64,000 nt of DNA, taken from NCBI GenBank assembly GCA_027704905.1, contig CM051019.1, positions 21,278,890 through 21,342,889 of the forward strand, read 5' to 3'. Both the position numbers and the translations under genes were made by a program. This document shows, one piece after another, positions 54,439 to 64,000 of the stretch (the first letter of the stretch is position 1; the number at the start of each line of letters is the position of its first letter). Below the pieces are notes generated by a model. It was given only the letters and a program-made list of their open reading frames with translations. It was not told the origin of the DNA and ran no database searches. This stretch comes from Muraenolepis orangiensis. Its lineage: Eukaryota > Chordata > Actinopteri > Gadiformes > Muraenolepididae.

Positions 54439-55502
54439 TGTTGGTGGGACATCCTGTACTCCCTTTGTCCTGCCGAAAGGTGGGATCGGCCAATCTCCAT
54501 GGGCTCTCCGGGCCCGGACGTCGACCTGTCAACAGACAGCGCGTGCTGAAAAGGGGGCGTGGCCAAGCCCGCCGCGGACTGTGTGGCGGTCGCCGAGGCA
54601 GAGCGACCGGGAGCCGGGCAAAGGAACGAACGCTGGGCTCGGTCCAAACGGCGTTCACGCAGCCGTGTGTCCATTTGGAGTGCCAGTGTGATCAACTCTC
54701 TCAGCGTCTCCGGGCTGTCTCGAACGATGAGGTCCTTGACGGCGTCGCTCAAGCCCTTGCGATAGAGACAGAGGAGTGCTCTATCGTCCCAACCACTCTC
54801 TATTGCAAGGATCCGGAACTCCACCGTGAAATCGGCCACCGAGCGAGACCCCTGACGGCAAACTAGTAGCCGGCTTGCAGAATCCAGCCCGTCTAATGGA
54901 TGGTCGAAGACCGCGCAAAACTCTTGCTTGAACAGGGGGTAATCGGTGGCATAACCCCCGTCGCTGTTCACCGCGGCTATCGCCCAGCTGAGAGCTCTGT
55001 CGGCAAGGAGGGACATCACAAAAGCAATCCTGGCCCCACCCGAGGAATACTTGGACGGCTGATGTGTGAACAGCAACTCACACTGAGCTATGAACCCCCG
55101 GCACTGGTTCAAATCGCCCCCGAACGATCTGGGGCTAACCAAGCTGGGCTCGGCGCAACCGACTGACCCTGCGGGGACATCGGGGCCAGCTGGGACGTAG
55201 GACGGACTGGTTCCCGGACCGGAACCTGGAGCTGGATAGGTGCTGACGGCTAACGCGTCCAGAGATCGCTGGATGGACGCTAGGGCTCCGGTCATAGCAT
55301 CCACCTTGGCGGTGAGACTGGTGACCGTACTGACGGTAGTCTGCGACGTGTTCTCCAGCACCGCAATCTGGGACTGGACCGAGGGAAAAGCCTTTCCCAG
55401 TTCGGCCTGCAGTTGGGTAAGCTCGATGGCTTGTTCTGTTACAATCTTGCGTAACTCGGAAGGTGTCCCGTGCCCCGCTTCTGGGTTCCCGGCTTGGCTC
55501 AT
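54363..55502 (-). CDS. Gag of chromodomain Gypsy copy 2
   Basis: 379 codons from MSQAGNPEAGHG, beginning about 20 bases inside the 5' LTR edge. It has a helical N-terminus (IVTEQAIELTQLQAELG), a central retrotransposon Gag domain (RGFIAQCELLFTHQPSKY, YPLFKQEFCAVFDH) and a C-terminal zinc knuckle, CLYCGKEGHYVRSC. It ends PNDQARQ-stop, overlapping the protease frame by about 75 bases. The overlap and frame relation (-1) match the gag/pol frameshift arrangement known for the Sushi group of vertebrate chromoviruses. Confidence 0.9.
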   Translation of the reverse strand: MSQAGNPEAGHGTPSELRKIVTEQAIELTQLQAELGKAFPSVQSQIAVLENTSQTTVSTVTSLTAKVDAMTGALASIQRSLDALAVSTYPAPGSGPGTSPSYVPAGPDVPAGSVGCAEPSLVSPRSFGGDLNQCRGFIAQCELLFTHQPSKYSSGGARIAFVMSLLADRALSWAIAAVNSDGGYATDYPLFKQEFCAVFDHPLDGLDSASRLLVCRQGSRSVADFTVEFRILAIESGWDDRALLCLYRKGLSDAVKDLIVRDSPETLRELITLALQMDTRLRERRLDRAQRSFLCPAPGRSASATATQSAAGLATPPFQHALSVDRSTSGPGEPMEIGRSHLSAGQREYRMSHQQCLYCGKEGHYVRSCPTRPNDQARQ

Positions 55503-55522
55503 TTTTCTGGGCTTGGTTATTC

Positions 55523-55849
55523 TGTTAGACCCCAACGAGACCGAGGAACCAAATGTGCCAAAGAACCCAGAAGTAGCGAGTCACGGACACTCAAAGCAAA
55601 GGAAAAAAATGTCTTTACTGTAATCTCCAACATCAAAAACATAAACTAGGCAGGGTTGGACAGGATACTTGGCGAGGTAGGAGCTGGAACACGCAGTCTC
55701 TCGTGATTGTGGTTCACAATAACCAAGCGCCCGACGTCGGTCCTCGGCAGCCTAAAGAAGGGTAGATCCCAGGTGTTAATTAGTCTCAGTAGGCCTGATT
55801 ATGATGGGCAACACCTGGGATCGATTAGAGCGTGGGGGGAGGCACAACA
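55523..55849 (-). repeat. 5' LTR of Gypsy copy 2 (327 bp)
   Basis: Matches 50703-51029 with one visible base change. Confidence 0.95.
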
Positions 55850-56338
55850 CCAAGAGCAACACCCGCTAGGCAGTAGTGTAGCGGTGAAGCACAGTAGGGC
55901 AGGCAAGCCAGCTGTGCAGACAGACAAAGCCGTGAGGGCAGGCAAGCCGTCCAGGCAACACTCAGTCAGGCAGCAGTGTAGCGGTGAAGCACAGTAGGGC
56001 AGGTAAGCCAGCTGTGCAGACAGACACAGCCGTGAGGGCAGACCAGCCATCCAGGCAACACTCAGTCAGGCAGGCAAGACACTCGTAGTAGAGCAGTCGT
56101 GGATGCAACACAGACAGCAGTCCTTCTTTATCACGCTACCAGCGCAGAGCCGATCAGGCCAAGTTCAGACAAACACACTGATCATTTACAGCGGCAGCAG
56201 ACATGGGCTGCAGGATCCCTGCAATGGTCGGTGCCAGCGGAGAAAGCACGTCAGCGGAACCCGAAAGAGCAAGAGGGAGCAAGAGCGACACTGACCCCTC
56301 TTTATAAAGGTTGCCCCGTGTGGTGTTAGGGCTTAACA
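55850..56338 (-). repeat. LTR-like region of the third Gypsy, with 100-bp tandem repeat
   Basis: Read on the minus strand it starts TGTTAAGCCCTAACACC, followed about 40 bases on by a TATA-like TTTATAAAG, as in an LTR promoter. At 55870-56069 a 100-bp unit (GTGTAGCGGTGAAGCACAG and so on) occurs twice. The young Gypsy copy 2 is inserted at its low-coordinate side, so the outer LTR edge is not visible. No partner LTR is seen near 61300. Confidence 0.6.
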
Positions 56339-56472
56339 GTATCCTGCTACAATCTACCCCCCTTGTTTGCATCGACGCCCCGACGATGGACCAATCAGTG
56401 CTAAATATACCAAACCTAGTTCCAAGCTCTAAAAATAACAGAAACCGCATTAGATGTTGGACCAGGAGGGTT

Positions 56473-56963
56473 TCAAGCCGCAGGTGCCAAACCTCCTAGA
56501 GGCATTGGAAGATGATGTACATTGGGATGCTGACCAGCGGTTGACCGTGTTGTCCGTCGTATTGTCACTTCGGTAGCGTCAGGGTAAGAGGCTGCTGGAA
56601 AAGACAAGCGGGTAGATGGTAACTCTAGAACTGCAGCAGGAACCCCTGAAGGGCCGGCCTCAGCAACTTCCGGATAAGATGGTGGGACAGGCAACCGAGG
56701 GGTGTTTCGGGTGAGCACCGCTGTACTGGTGGGGGAAGGGTGAGGGGCTTCAGGCATCAATACCAACAGGTCACCATTGCATGACAGCTCGTCCTCTGAC
56801 AGTGGTTGGTCATGACGGGGACAGAAGAACTACTTGGGGGGGCTGCTCCAACCAATGCCTTTAACAGCATTCGGTGGACCTGTTTGACTTTGCTCAAGTC
56901 ATCTGCAGGTGCAATTGTGTACACACAGCCTCCCTCTTTCGGTGGTTTTAGGACTCTGTACAC
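56473..56963 (-). pseudogene. Pol C-terminal tail pieces of the third Gypsy
   Basis: VYRVLKPPKEGGCVYTIAP continues the Pol frame. After a shift near 56760, RRTTRSTAGQHPNVHHLP ends the polyprotein just before the purine tract and LTR. Confidence 0.75.
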
Positions 56964-57014
56964 GACAGAGCTCCAAATATCCCTTATCTTATGGCGACCT
57001 CTCGCACTGTAGTC

Positions 57015-60000
57015 TCACAACAACACCAGTTGGCCCTCCTTCAATGGGGTGTCTCGGACATGTTGGTCATGGCTCCTCTTTCGGCGCTCTGCTGCGACTC
57101 TTAGCCTCTCTCTGGCCCCTTCGAAGGCAATCTGCAAGTGGGTCTGGTGCTCCTGAATCCATTCATGGACGGTACCACCAACTGGATCCTGGACTCTGCC
57201 CAGCAGGAAGTCAACAGGGAGCCTCGGTTCCTGCCCGAACATCAAAAAGAATGGAGATTCCCCAGTCGACTGATGGGTGGTGGTGTTATAAGAGTACAGT
57301 ACATGTGGCAAGCAGGAGTTCCATTCCCGCTTCCGGGATACAGGCAGAGTACGCAGCAAGTTATGAAGGGTCCGGTTAAACCGCTCACATTGACCGTTGC
57401 CCGCCGGATGGTATGGAGTTGTGCGGGACTTTTCAATGGCATAGAGGCCACACAACTGCTGAATCAGTGTGCTCTCAAAGTTTCGGCCCTGGTCGGAATG
57501 TATCCGGGCTGGGACACCGAACTTGGAGAACCATTCTGTGACCAAAACTTGAGCCACAGTGGCAGCTCGTTGATCACGGGTGGCGATAGCTAACGTGTAT
57601 TTACTAAACACATCAGGCATCACCAGAACATTTTCTAATCCATGACTAGTAGGTTTCAACACCGTGTAATCAATGGCTAGAATCTCATTGGGTCGAGAAG
57701 CAAGCAAGTGTCCCATGAAAGTACGAGACCCTGATTGGTTGTCCTTGACAACCTGGCACCTCTCACAGGACTGGCACCATTGCACAACCTCTGAGGACAT
57801 GCCGGGCCAGTAACACCGCTGCCTGAGTAGCTCCAAGGTTCTTTCAACACCTTGGTGGCCATGCCTCTGATGTACTTCAGTGAGCACCTGCTCCCTCAGA
57901 GAAGGAGGTACAAGCAACTGCAACACTGTCTCAGCACCATCAGGGCAAAATACCTGGCGATAGAGGACCCCATCAGTCTCAGCTAGTCGGTCCCATTGAC
58001 GAAGAAGTGCCAAGGCTGGCCGAGACATCTGCTTTCGTTCATCGCGGTTCGGGCGCTGCCTACGCCTCCAGAACACCAAAAGCTCCTCGAGGACAGGGTC
58101 GGCTTGCTGGAGTGCTCCGATGTCTGATGGCGTATGATGAGGCAAGGCTGTGACCGTCATTTGTGTGGCTCCGCCCAGCGGCACTAGCAGTGCTTGCTGT
58201 AGAGGTCTGGGGATGGAGGTACTAGCGAGCATAGCTTCCAGATCTTGCACCCCAGGCGGGAGCTGACGGGACAGGGCATCAGCATTAACATTGCTTTTCC
58301 CGGAGCGATACTTTATTTCAAAGTCAAATGAAGCAAGTTGGGATAGCCAACGTTGTTCTGTGGCCCCAAGCTTTGCAGATGACAAGTGGCTAAGTGGATT
58401 ATTGTCTGTGAAGACTACGCACTTCTGGCCAAGGAGATACTCCCTGAATTTTTCTGTCATGGCCCACTTGAGCGCCAAGAATTCCAACTTCATGGAGCTG
58501 TAGTTGGAATGGATGCGCTCCGTGGGCCTCAGACTACGGCTGGCATAAGCGATGGGCCTCACTTTACCACCCTGCTCCTGTGACAAGACTGCCTCCAAGC
58601 CGCAGTGGCTCGCGTCCACCTCCAAGATGAAAGGACGGGAGAAGTCAGCGTATGCAAGCACAGGTGCTGTGGTGAGCTTGTTTTTGAGTGCCTCAAAGCT
58701 CCCATGACACTCCTCAGTCCAGTTTTCAGCGATGAGGCGCTCTGACCTCTTTCTAGTCTTGGTGCCTCCCAATTCAGCCACCAGCTTGTGTAGAGGGGCC
58801 GCCAATTTGGCAAAACCCTCCACAAACCGCCGGTAGTAACTGGCGAAGCCAAGAAACGACCGCAGCTTGGAAACGGTAGTGGGGGGCGGCCAATTGGCTA
58901 CCACCTCTATCTTACTGGAATCGGTGGAGACTCCCTGGTCAGAAATCACATGACCCAAATAAAGCACTTCTCGTTGGAAGAAAGCACACTTTGAAAGCTT
59001 TGCCTTAAGACCTTCCTGCTTCAGCCTCCCCAGCACTACCTCCAACCTCTCTGGATGTTGTTTGACAGTAGAGGAGAAGACCACGATGTCATCAAGATAC
59101 AGAAGCAGGGATTGGCATTGTTGGTCGCCGAAAACCCGCTGCATCAACCTCTGGAAGGTGCTGGGGGCATTGCAGAGTCCAAAGGGCATTCGATTCCATT
59201 CAAAGAGGCCAAATGGAGTGCAGAATGCAGTTTTGGGCCGGTCTGCCTCGGAAACTGGAACCTGGTTATACCCACTGGCTAGGTCCATAATGGAAAACCA
59301 GCGGGCACCGGTCAGTGCATCAAGAGACTCCTCAATGCGAGGGAGAGGAAAAGCGTCCTTCCTGGTCTTGTTGTTCAGCTGTCTGTAGTCCACACACATG
59401 CGCAGACTGCCATCCTTCTTTTTAACAAGCACGATGGGGGACGCATAGGGGCTGCTACTCTCCCTTATGACCTGTGCTTCAAGGAGTTGGTTGATGTGAT
59501 CTTTGACCACCTCATACTCAGACGGAGGAATGCGCCTATAGCGTTGCCTCACTGGGATGTCGTCAAGGAGAGGAATGTCATGAGCCATCAGGTTGGTGCA
59601 ACCCAAGTCCCCATCGTGGGCAGAAAAGATGGAGGTGTGCCTGGTAAGGAGAGACCGCACCTCTAACTGCTCCTCAGCAGGCAAGGCAGATAGGTCCATG
59701 GCATTTATATGGTCCTGTGCAGATGTAGACAGAGCCTGTGATGCCACTGTAGCCACCACTGAAGGAACTTCTGTGACACCAGCAGGTAAGTTGACCACCT
59801 TAACCTCATCCAAGGTGCCTACCACGGTGCGGGAGTAGAGCAACACGTCTGTGGAGCCTACATTCACAATGGGGATGTATGCTGTGCCTCCTTCCACCCG
59901 AACCAGAGCAGGAGAGGCGAGCAATCCAGCCGGAAAGCCTGAGTCCAAGGGCTCGAACAATACAGTGCCACTGGAGTACTGTTGTGAGCATGTGGCTGCC

Positions 60001-60050
60001 ACAATTTTCATCATGCCACCAGGAATTCGACAAGCCTTCCGGCCACGCAC
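57015..60050 (-). pseudogene. Pol of the third Gypsy: RT, RNase H, integrase
   Basis: 1011 open codons. A protease-like end region is followed by RT: VLVKKKDGSLRMCVDYRQLN and LLLYLDDIVVFSS near residue 317. RNase H (FILEVDASHCGLEAVLSQEQ) and integrase (HQRHGHQGVERTLELLRQRC, CERCQ, HSDQGRNFES, YHPAGNGQCERFNRTLH) follow. It ends at a UGA (57015-57017) in the middle of KEGQLVLL. The same frame continues open beyond it as DYSARGRHKIRDIW down to 56757, so the stop is probably a CGA-to-TGA change. Upstream, the protease frame at 60084-60404 is out of register. Confidence 0.9.
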
Positions 60051-60680
60051 TTTGACCTTACCAGCAACCTTATCAGGAGGGGCCTACGCACTGGCCTGAT
60101 GGCACTTTTGAAGCGCGTGAATGATAGATTCTGGAGCACCTGATACAGGAGGCAGGGCTAACCATGCTGGCCAAAGATAACATCTGCGGATTACATTCAT
60201 CCCCAAGATACCAGGGACAGCAGCGGAGACACCATCAGGAGGGTCCTTGACCACCAGGGTAGGGACTGAGGTAACTGAGGTAGGGAATGGCCAGCCCATT
60301 GGCTGCTCTGAGCTGCAACCAGTGGCAAGATTGGAGTTTCTTTTGACCCCAAGGCTCAAAATGCTGAGTAAAAAAACTTTCAGTGACCGGTGTCTACCAA
60401 GCAAGGAATGTTGACTCCACCCATGTTTACATCTAAGTGGGGACAGGAGGACATGAGCTTCGATGCTTCTCCTACATAGCCTGAAACCAACCCGGAGCCT
60501 GTGACTACACCCTCCGAACTATGGCTCTGCAATTCGGCGGGCGCTAGTTTTCCGACGGTAGATCAGAGCAATTCTGCCTGCTAAAGTGTTGAGCAGAGGA
60601 AGAGGGCCAATCACGTGGGGCAGTAAGTACCACATTGCACTCCTTGGCAAAATGACCGGGTTGCTGACAACGTCTACAGA

Positions 60681-61270
60681 TTACGGGGCCACTACGAGGG
60701 GCCAACTGCGCTGATGAGACTGAGAGCTCTGTAAATGGGAAATGCTTTGGGTCAGTTGGTTAAGCTGCTCTTGCTGGAGCTTTAACATCTTTCTCATCTC
60801 GCTCCACTCAGATACTGGAGGGGAACTAGTCACCACCGGAGGACCACTTCTGACTCCATACTGAAGACCAAGAATCGAAGGGACAGAGTGACTCCGCGCC
60901 TTCCCACCCACTGGCAGACCCTCCCGTTCCCACCAGATTGCTTCCGCCCTGACCTCAAGTATCGTAGCAGTAGACGTCGTGACAACCTGCTTAAGCTCAC
61001 GACGCAGTGCACCATCAATAACATGCTCGACAAATGGTCGCGCAGCAAAACCTCAGCGTTCTGCATGTCACTAGGTACACGTTGCTTTACTGACATCATG
61101 AGACTCATCAACGCCAGGGAGAACTCCTGCAAGGTCTCGCCTTCCTGCTGCCGTCTGGAGAAGAAAGCTTCCTGTAAGGCTACATAGGACTCAGAACAGC
61201 CATAGAGCTCTTGTAACACAGAAATGATCTTATCTGGGGCTTCCCTCTCTGCACTAGAACGATCTTGTTA
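60681..61270 (-). pseudogene. PNMA/ZCCHC-like Gag fragments of the third Gypsy
   Basis: From about 61260 down the frame reads SSAEREAPDKIISVLQELYG and YVALQEAFFSRRQQEGETLQ, a capsid segment like that of PNMA-type Gag. A second piece (60681-60911) is Gln-rich. A CRRC-type knuckle remnant is visible near 60670. Stops and shifts break it. Confidence 0.7.
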
Positions 61271-61964
61271 TCGCTGTGCCCCGCGCCTCTCGCCTCAAGT
61301 ATAGGTCCAATAAAAAAAAAGGGCCTGATTCAGGCTGGTCAGACAAAACGGGCGCTGCTCGTTTCATGCAACGCCTGTAAGTTCTTCATCATCCAAGTGA
61401 TTTCAAACACCTATGCCTGACGCTCTCGCCCTAAAGATTGGGACTTTTAGCGTCTCAGGTGAGGGCACAACAACGGCAGTGCTCTCCGCTAAAGTGGGCA
61501 CTAGCCACTGGAAGGATCAGAAGGTGGCAGTCGGCAGGCTATGGGAGATGTGCGGCACTAGGCCGGCAGCGGCGCTAGCCTGTTCCTGCTGCATGCTCAA
61601 AAACTCTCATTGTCTGCTCTGGTAGGTGCGACTATAATCCCTCAATTGCTGCATCCCTCCGATAGCTAGCGACCTTTATGGCTAGCTAATAAAGTGGAGA
61701 AGTAGCAATGGCAATGTGGAGCTTGAGGGAAAACAACGTAACTCAGCTAGGCGATATCACAAGAAAACATCTGCTGTTTTGCCTTCTGTGAACACAAGAT
61801 ATACAATAGCAATTACTGCCGCCTAACAATTAGTTTTTTAGGCAGGCCTAATAGGAGAATTTAACAAAAGAAGATTGGAATCACAACTTCTAGACGTGAT
61901 CGTCTTCGTGTCTCCTCAAACAGTAAACCGCTGCCGGACGAACGCGAACGTCTAGTTTGTACGC
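61271..61964. other. No gene recognised
   Basis: About 690 bases between the Gypsy remnant and the dispersed repeat. It contains TCACGTCTAGAAG-like and GCTAGC-rich segments but no motif I can assign. Confidence 0.45.
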
Positions 61965-62155
61965 ACGTGGGAGTGATTGTTTTGAGAATCCTATTTCACT
62001 AAAAGCCAGACACGCCTACGCTTGGTAATTGCACCCCAAAGGAAATAATTATTCAAAGTACGCAATAAGGCTACTCAAAGGTTTGCGTAATACTGAGGGG
62101 CAGGAGACGTGGTTCCAATTCATTCAAATTTTTATTTTCATATATTAAAATATCA
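61965..62155. repeat. Third copy of the hAT-like repeat, error-rich, at gap edge
   Basis: It matches 49972-50155 but with many single-base insertions and substitutions, such as GCACCCCAAAGG for GCACCCAAGG. It ends exactly at the gap. Confidence 0.85.
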
Positions 62156-63155
62156 NNNNNNNNNNNNNNNNNNNNNNNNNNNNNNNNNNNNNNNNNNNNN
62201 NNNNNNNNNNNNNNNNNNNNNNNNNNNNNNNNNNNNNNNNNNNNNNNNNNNNNNNNNNNNNNNNNNNNNNNNNNNNNNNNNNNNNNNNNNNNNNNNNNNN
62301 NNNNNNNNNNNNNNNNNNNNNNNNNNNNNNNNNNNNNNNNNNNNNNNNNNNNNNNNNNNNNNNNNNNNNNNNNNNNNNNNNNNNNNNNNNNNNNNNNNNN
62401 NNNNNNNNNNNNNNNNNNNNNNNNNNNNNNNNNNNNNNNNNNNNNNNNNNNNNNNNNNNNNNNNNNNNNNNNNNNNNNNNNNNNNNNNNNNNNNNNNNNN
62501 NNNNNNNNNNNNNNNNNNNNNNNNNNNNNNNNNNNNNNNNNNNNNNNNNNNNNNNNNNNNNNNNNNNNNNNNNNNNNNNNNNNNNNNNNNNNNNNNNNNN
62601 NNNNNNNNNNNNNNNNNNNNNNNNNNNNNNNNNNNNNNNNNNNNNNNNNNNNNNNNNNNNNNNNNNNNNNNNNNNNNNNNNNNNNNNNNNNNNNNNNNNN
62701 NNNNNNNNNNNNNNNNNNNNNNNNNNNNNNNNNNNNNNNNNNNNNNNNNNNNNNNNNNNNNNNNNNNNNNNNNNNNNNNNNNNNNNNNNNNNNNNNNNNN
62801 NNNNNNNNNNNNNNNNNNNNNNNNNNNNNNNNNNNNNNNNNNNNNNNNNNNNNNNNNNNNNNNNNNNNNNNNNNNNNNNNNNNNNNNNNNNNNNNNNNNN
62901 NNNNNNNNNNNNNNNNNNNNNNNNNNNNNNNNNNNNNNNNNNNNNNNNNNNNNNNNNNNNNNNNNNNNNNNNNNNNNNNNNNNNNNNNNNNNNNNNNNNN
63001 NNNNNNNNNNNNNNNNNNNNNNNNNNNNNNNNNNNNNNNNNNNNNNNNNNNNNNNNNNNNNNNNNNNNNNNNNNNNNNNNNNNNNNNNNNNNNNNNNNNN
63101 NNNNNNNNNNNNNNNNNNNNNNNNNNNNNNNNNNNNNNNNNNNNNNNNNNNNNNN
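62156..63155. other. Assembly gap of 1000 N
   Basis: A run of exactly 1000 N. Confidence 0.99.
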
Positions 63156-64000
63156 AAAACTAAAGGGAGTTGTAGTCACAGTGCATTCTCTACTGTAATG
63201 TTTTTAATGTGTTTTTACTGGGTGTATTTGTTGCTAGAGCTATCTAACTAGAAGGAGCATGAGTCAAAATGATGAAAAGTGGAATATGACCTATTTGCAT
63301 TCTTCAGTCCAAGGCGCAGCATCACTGCTCCCATTGGGTTAAACATGTATGACAGTATTCGTGATGTGTTAATAAGCCCAATTACTTACATTGTATCCAA
63401 ATATCTAACAGTTAGTAGCCCATTCTATGTGTTAATAAGCCCAATAATTGTATTTACACAGGCTACATAACACGCTTATCCTGTAATACAGTTGATTTAC
63501 CCCTCCCTTTAAACAGGGCTGTGGTCAGGGAGCTCCATCCTGAGATAGAATCCACATTGTGAACTTGTGTTGTGAGAAGGAGCTGCTAGACGACTACATT
63601 AGGAGACATTATAGAACTCATGGACCTCCTGCAGTACCTTCACTGACCACCACTGATAACCGCAGAACCGGGTACAACACTGCTGCTTTAATCCTGTTTG
63701 TTGCCCCTGACTCCTTATTGTCTTCTGTATGTGTCTTCTGTATGTGCCCCCCCCCCCCCTGGGTTAGAGGATTTAATGTGTCAGTAAACGGTCGAATCGG
63801 AGGCAGGAGTGACGTCAGAGGGACGAGTCTCTTCCATGGAGTTGCAGCGGAGCTCTGCAAGTTTGGCAATTTTGACTATAATAAAGCGATTGGAATCATA
63901 CAGAAATGTACAACACAGATATGTGGAGTTATTTTAATATTTGTTTATATATATCTTTTTTTTTTGTTCGTTACATTGGAGTATGACTTTCTGTTAAACA
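63156..64000. repeat. Long direct repeat, copy 2 (partner at 11588-12434)
   Basis: It begins at the gap edge and continues past the window end. It differs from copy 1 by a few substitutions (for example TTTTTAATG for TTTTTAGTG), an extra GAAGGA near 63254, and lengths of C and T runs. Confidence 0.9.

Larger units (their letters stand above)
50698..55854 (-). mobile_element. Chromodomain Ty3/Gypsy element, copy 2 (young)
   Basis: The element is 50703-55849, flanked by CCAAG (50698-50702 and 55850-55854). Its LTRs are 50703-51029 and 55523-55849, both 327 bp, and by eye differ at only one base (GCGAGA against GCGAGT). A tract reading AGGGGGGGATAC on the minus strand precedes the 3' LTR. gag and pol lie on the minus strand, with pol in the -1 frame relative to gag. 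It is the better preserved sister of the element at 20292-25788. Confidence 0.95.
55850..61270 (-). mobile_element. Third Ty3/Gypsy element, PNMA-like Gag, degraded
   Basis: Minus-strand Gag fragments (60681-61270), a protease region (60084-60404), a long Pol frame (57015-60050) and Pol C-terminal pieces (56473-56963) are in normal order. The 5' LTR and the start of gag are missing or unrecognisable past about 61270. It is a different family from the chromodomain elements: integrase follows RT, but no chromodomain is seen. Confidence 0.82.

Overview
This window looks like vertebrate, most probably teleost fish, genomic DNA. It has introns with GT/AG borders, long CA microsatellites, GC-box minisatellites and a dense, nested mix of transposon families typical of fish: L1, a Rex3/RTE-like LINE with a (GATG)n-type tail, a CR1/L2-type LINE, BEL/Pao, chromodomain Ty3/Gypsy, several hAT superfamily elements and a tRNA-derived SINE. 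Nothing is prokaryotic. Two runs of exactly 1000 N mark scaffold gaps.

Layout. 1-780 holds the last two exons of a small gene of an uncharacterised family. 1014-7662 is a complete L1 insertion (minus) with a 14-bp target-site duplication. 8522-9797 is a 33-bp minisatellite. 10325-11551 is a short hAT with a perfect 8-bp target-site duplication and two back-to-back hairpins. 11588-12434 is a direct repeat of the window's right end. 12607-17456 is a second hAT carrying a nested Rex3-like LINE (12750-15787). 17457-29740 is a tandemly duplicated block (three copies, called alpha, beta and gamma here) around a second member of the small gene family. In copy alpha a third hAT (18413-26580) sits in the CA repeat just upstream of exon 1; that hAT carries a SINE and a chromodomain Gypsy, and the Gypsy carries a probable solo LTR. 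The gene has exons at 26704-26738, 27060-27082, 27226-27414, 27522-27721 and 27978-28022. It is followed by an acceptor-like site and about 190 copies of a 12-bp repeat (29891-32189).

32630-33403 is a dispersed repeat with a SINE in it. After the first gap, 34404-35135 is an inverted, frameshifted copy of the window start. 35205-45220 is a Rex3-like LINE split by a very young BEL/Pao element (36623-44213, two apparently identical 444-bp LTRs). 45995-49345 is a CR1/L2-type LINE with one long intact ORF. 50703-55849 is a young chromodomain Gypsy with 327-bp LTRs, inserted beside or within the LTR region of an older Gypsy with a PNMA-like Gag (about 55850-61270). The window ends with the second gap and the second copy of the 11588-12434 repeat.

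The only host coding sequence I can support is the small gene family: one 3' part at 150-775, one full gene model at 26704-28022, one partial duplicate at 28785-29171 and one broken inverted copy at 34404-35135. Every mobile element whose orientation I could read from coding sequence lies on the minus strand, except the fragment in the 10325-11551 hAT; the two intact-looking host gene copies are on the plus strand. The most interesting points are the gene family with its 12-bp array, the block duplication whose joints look like hAT ends, and the young BEL element whose reading frame is broken by a single in-frame UAG.
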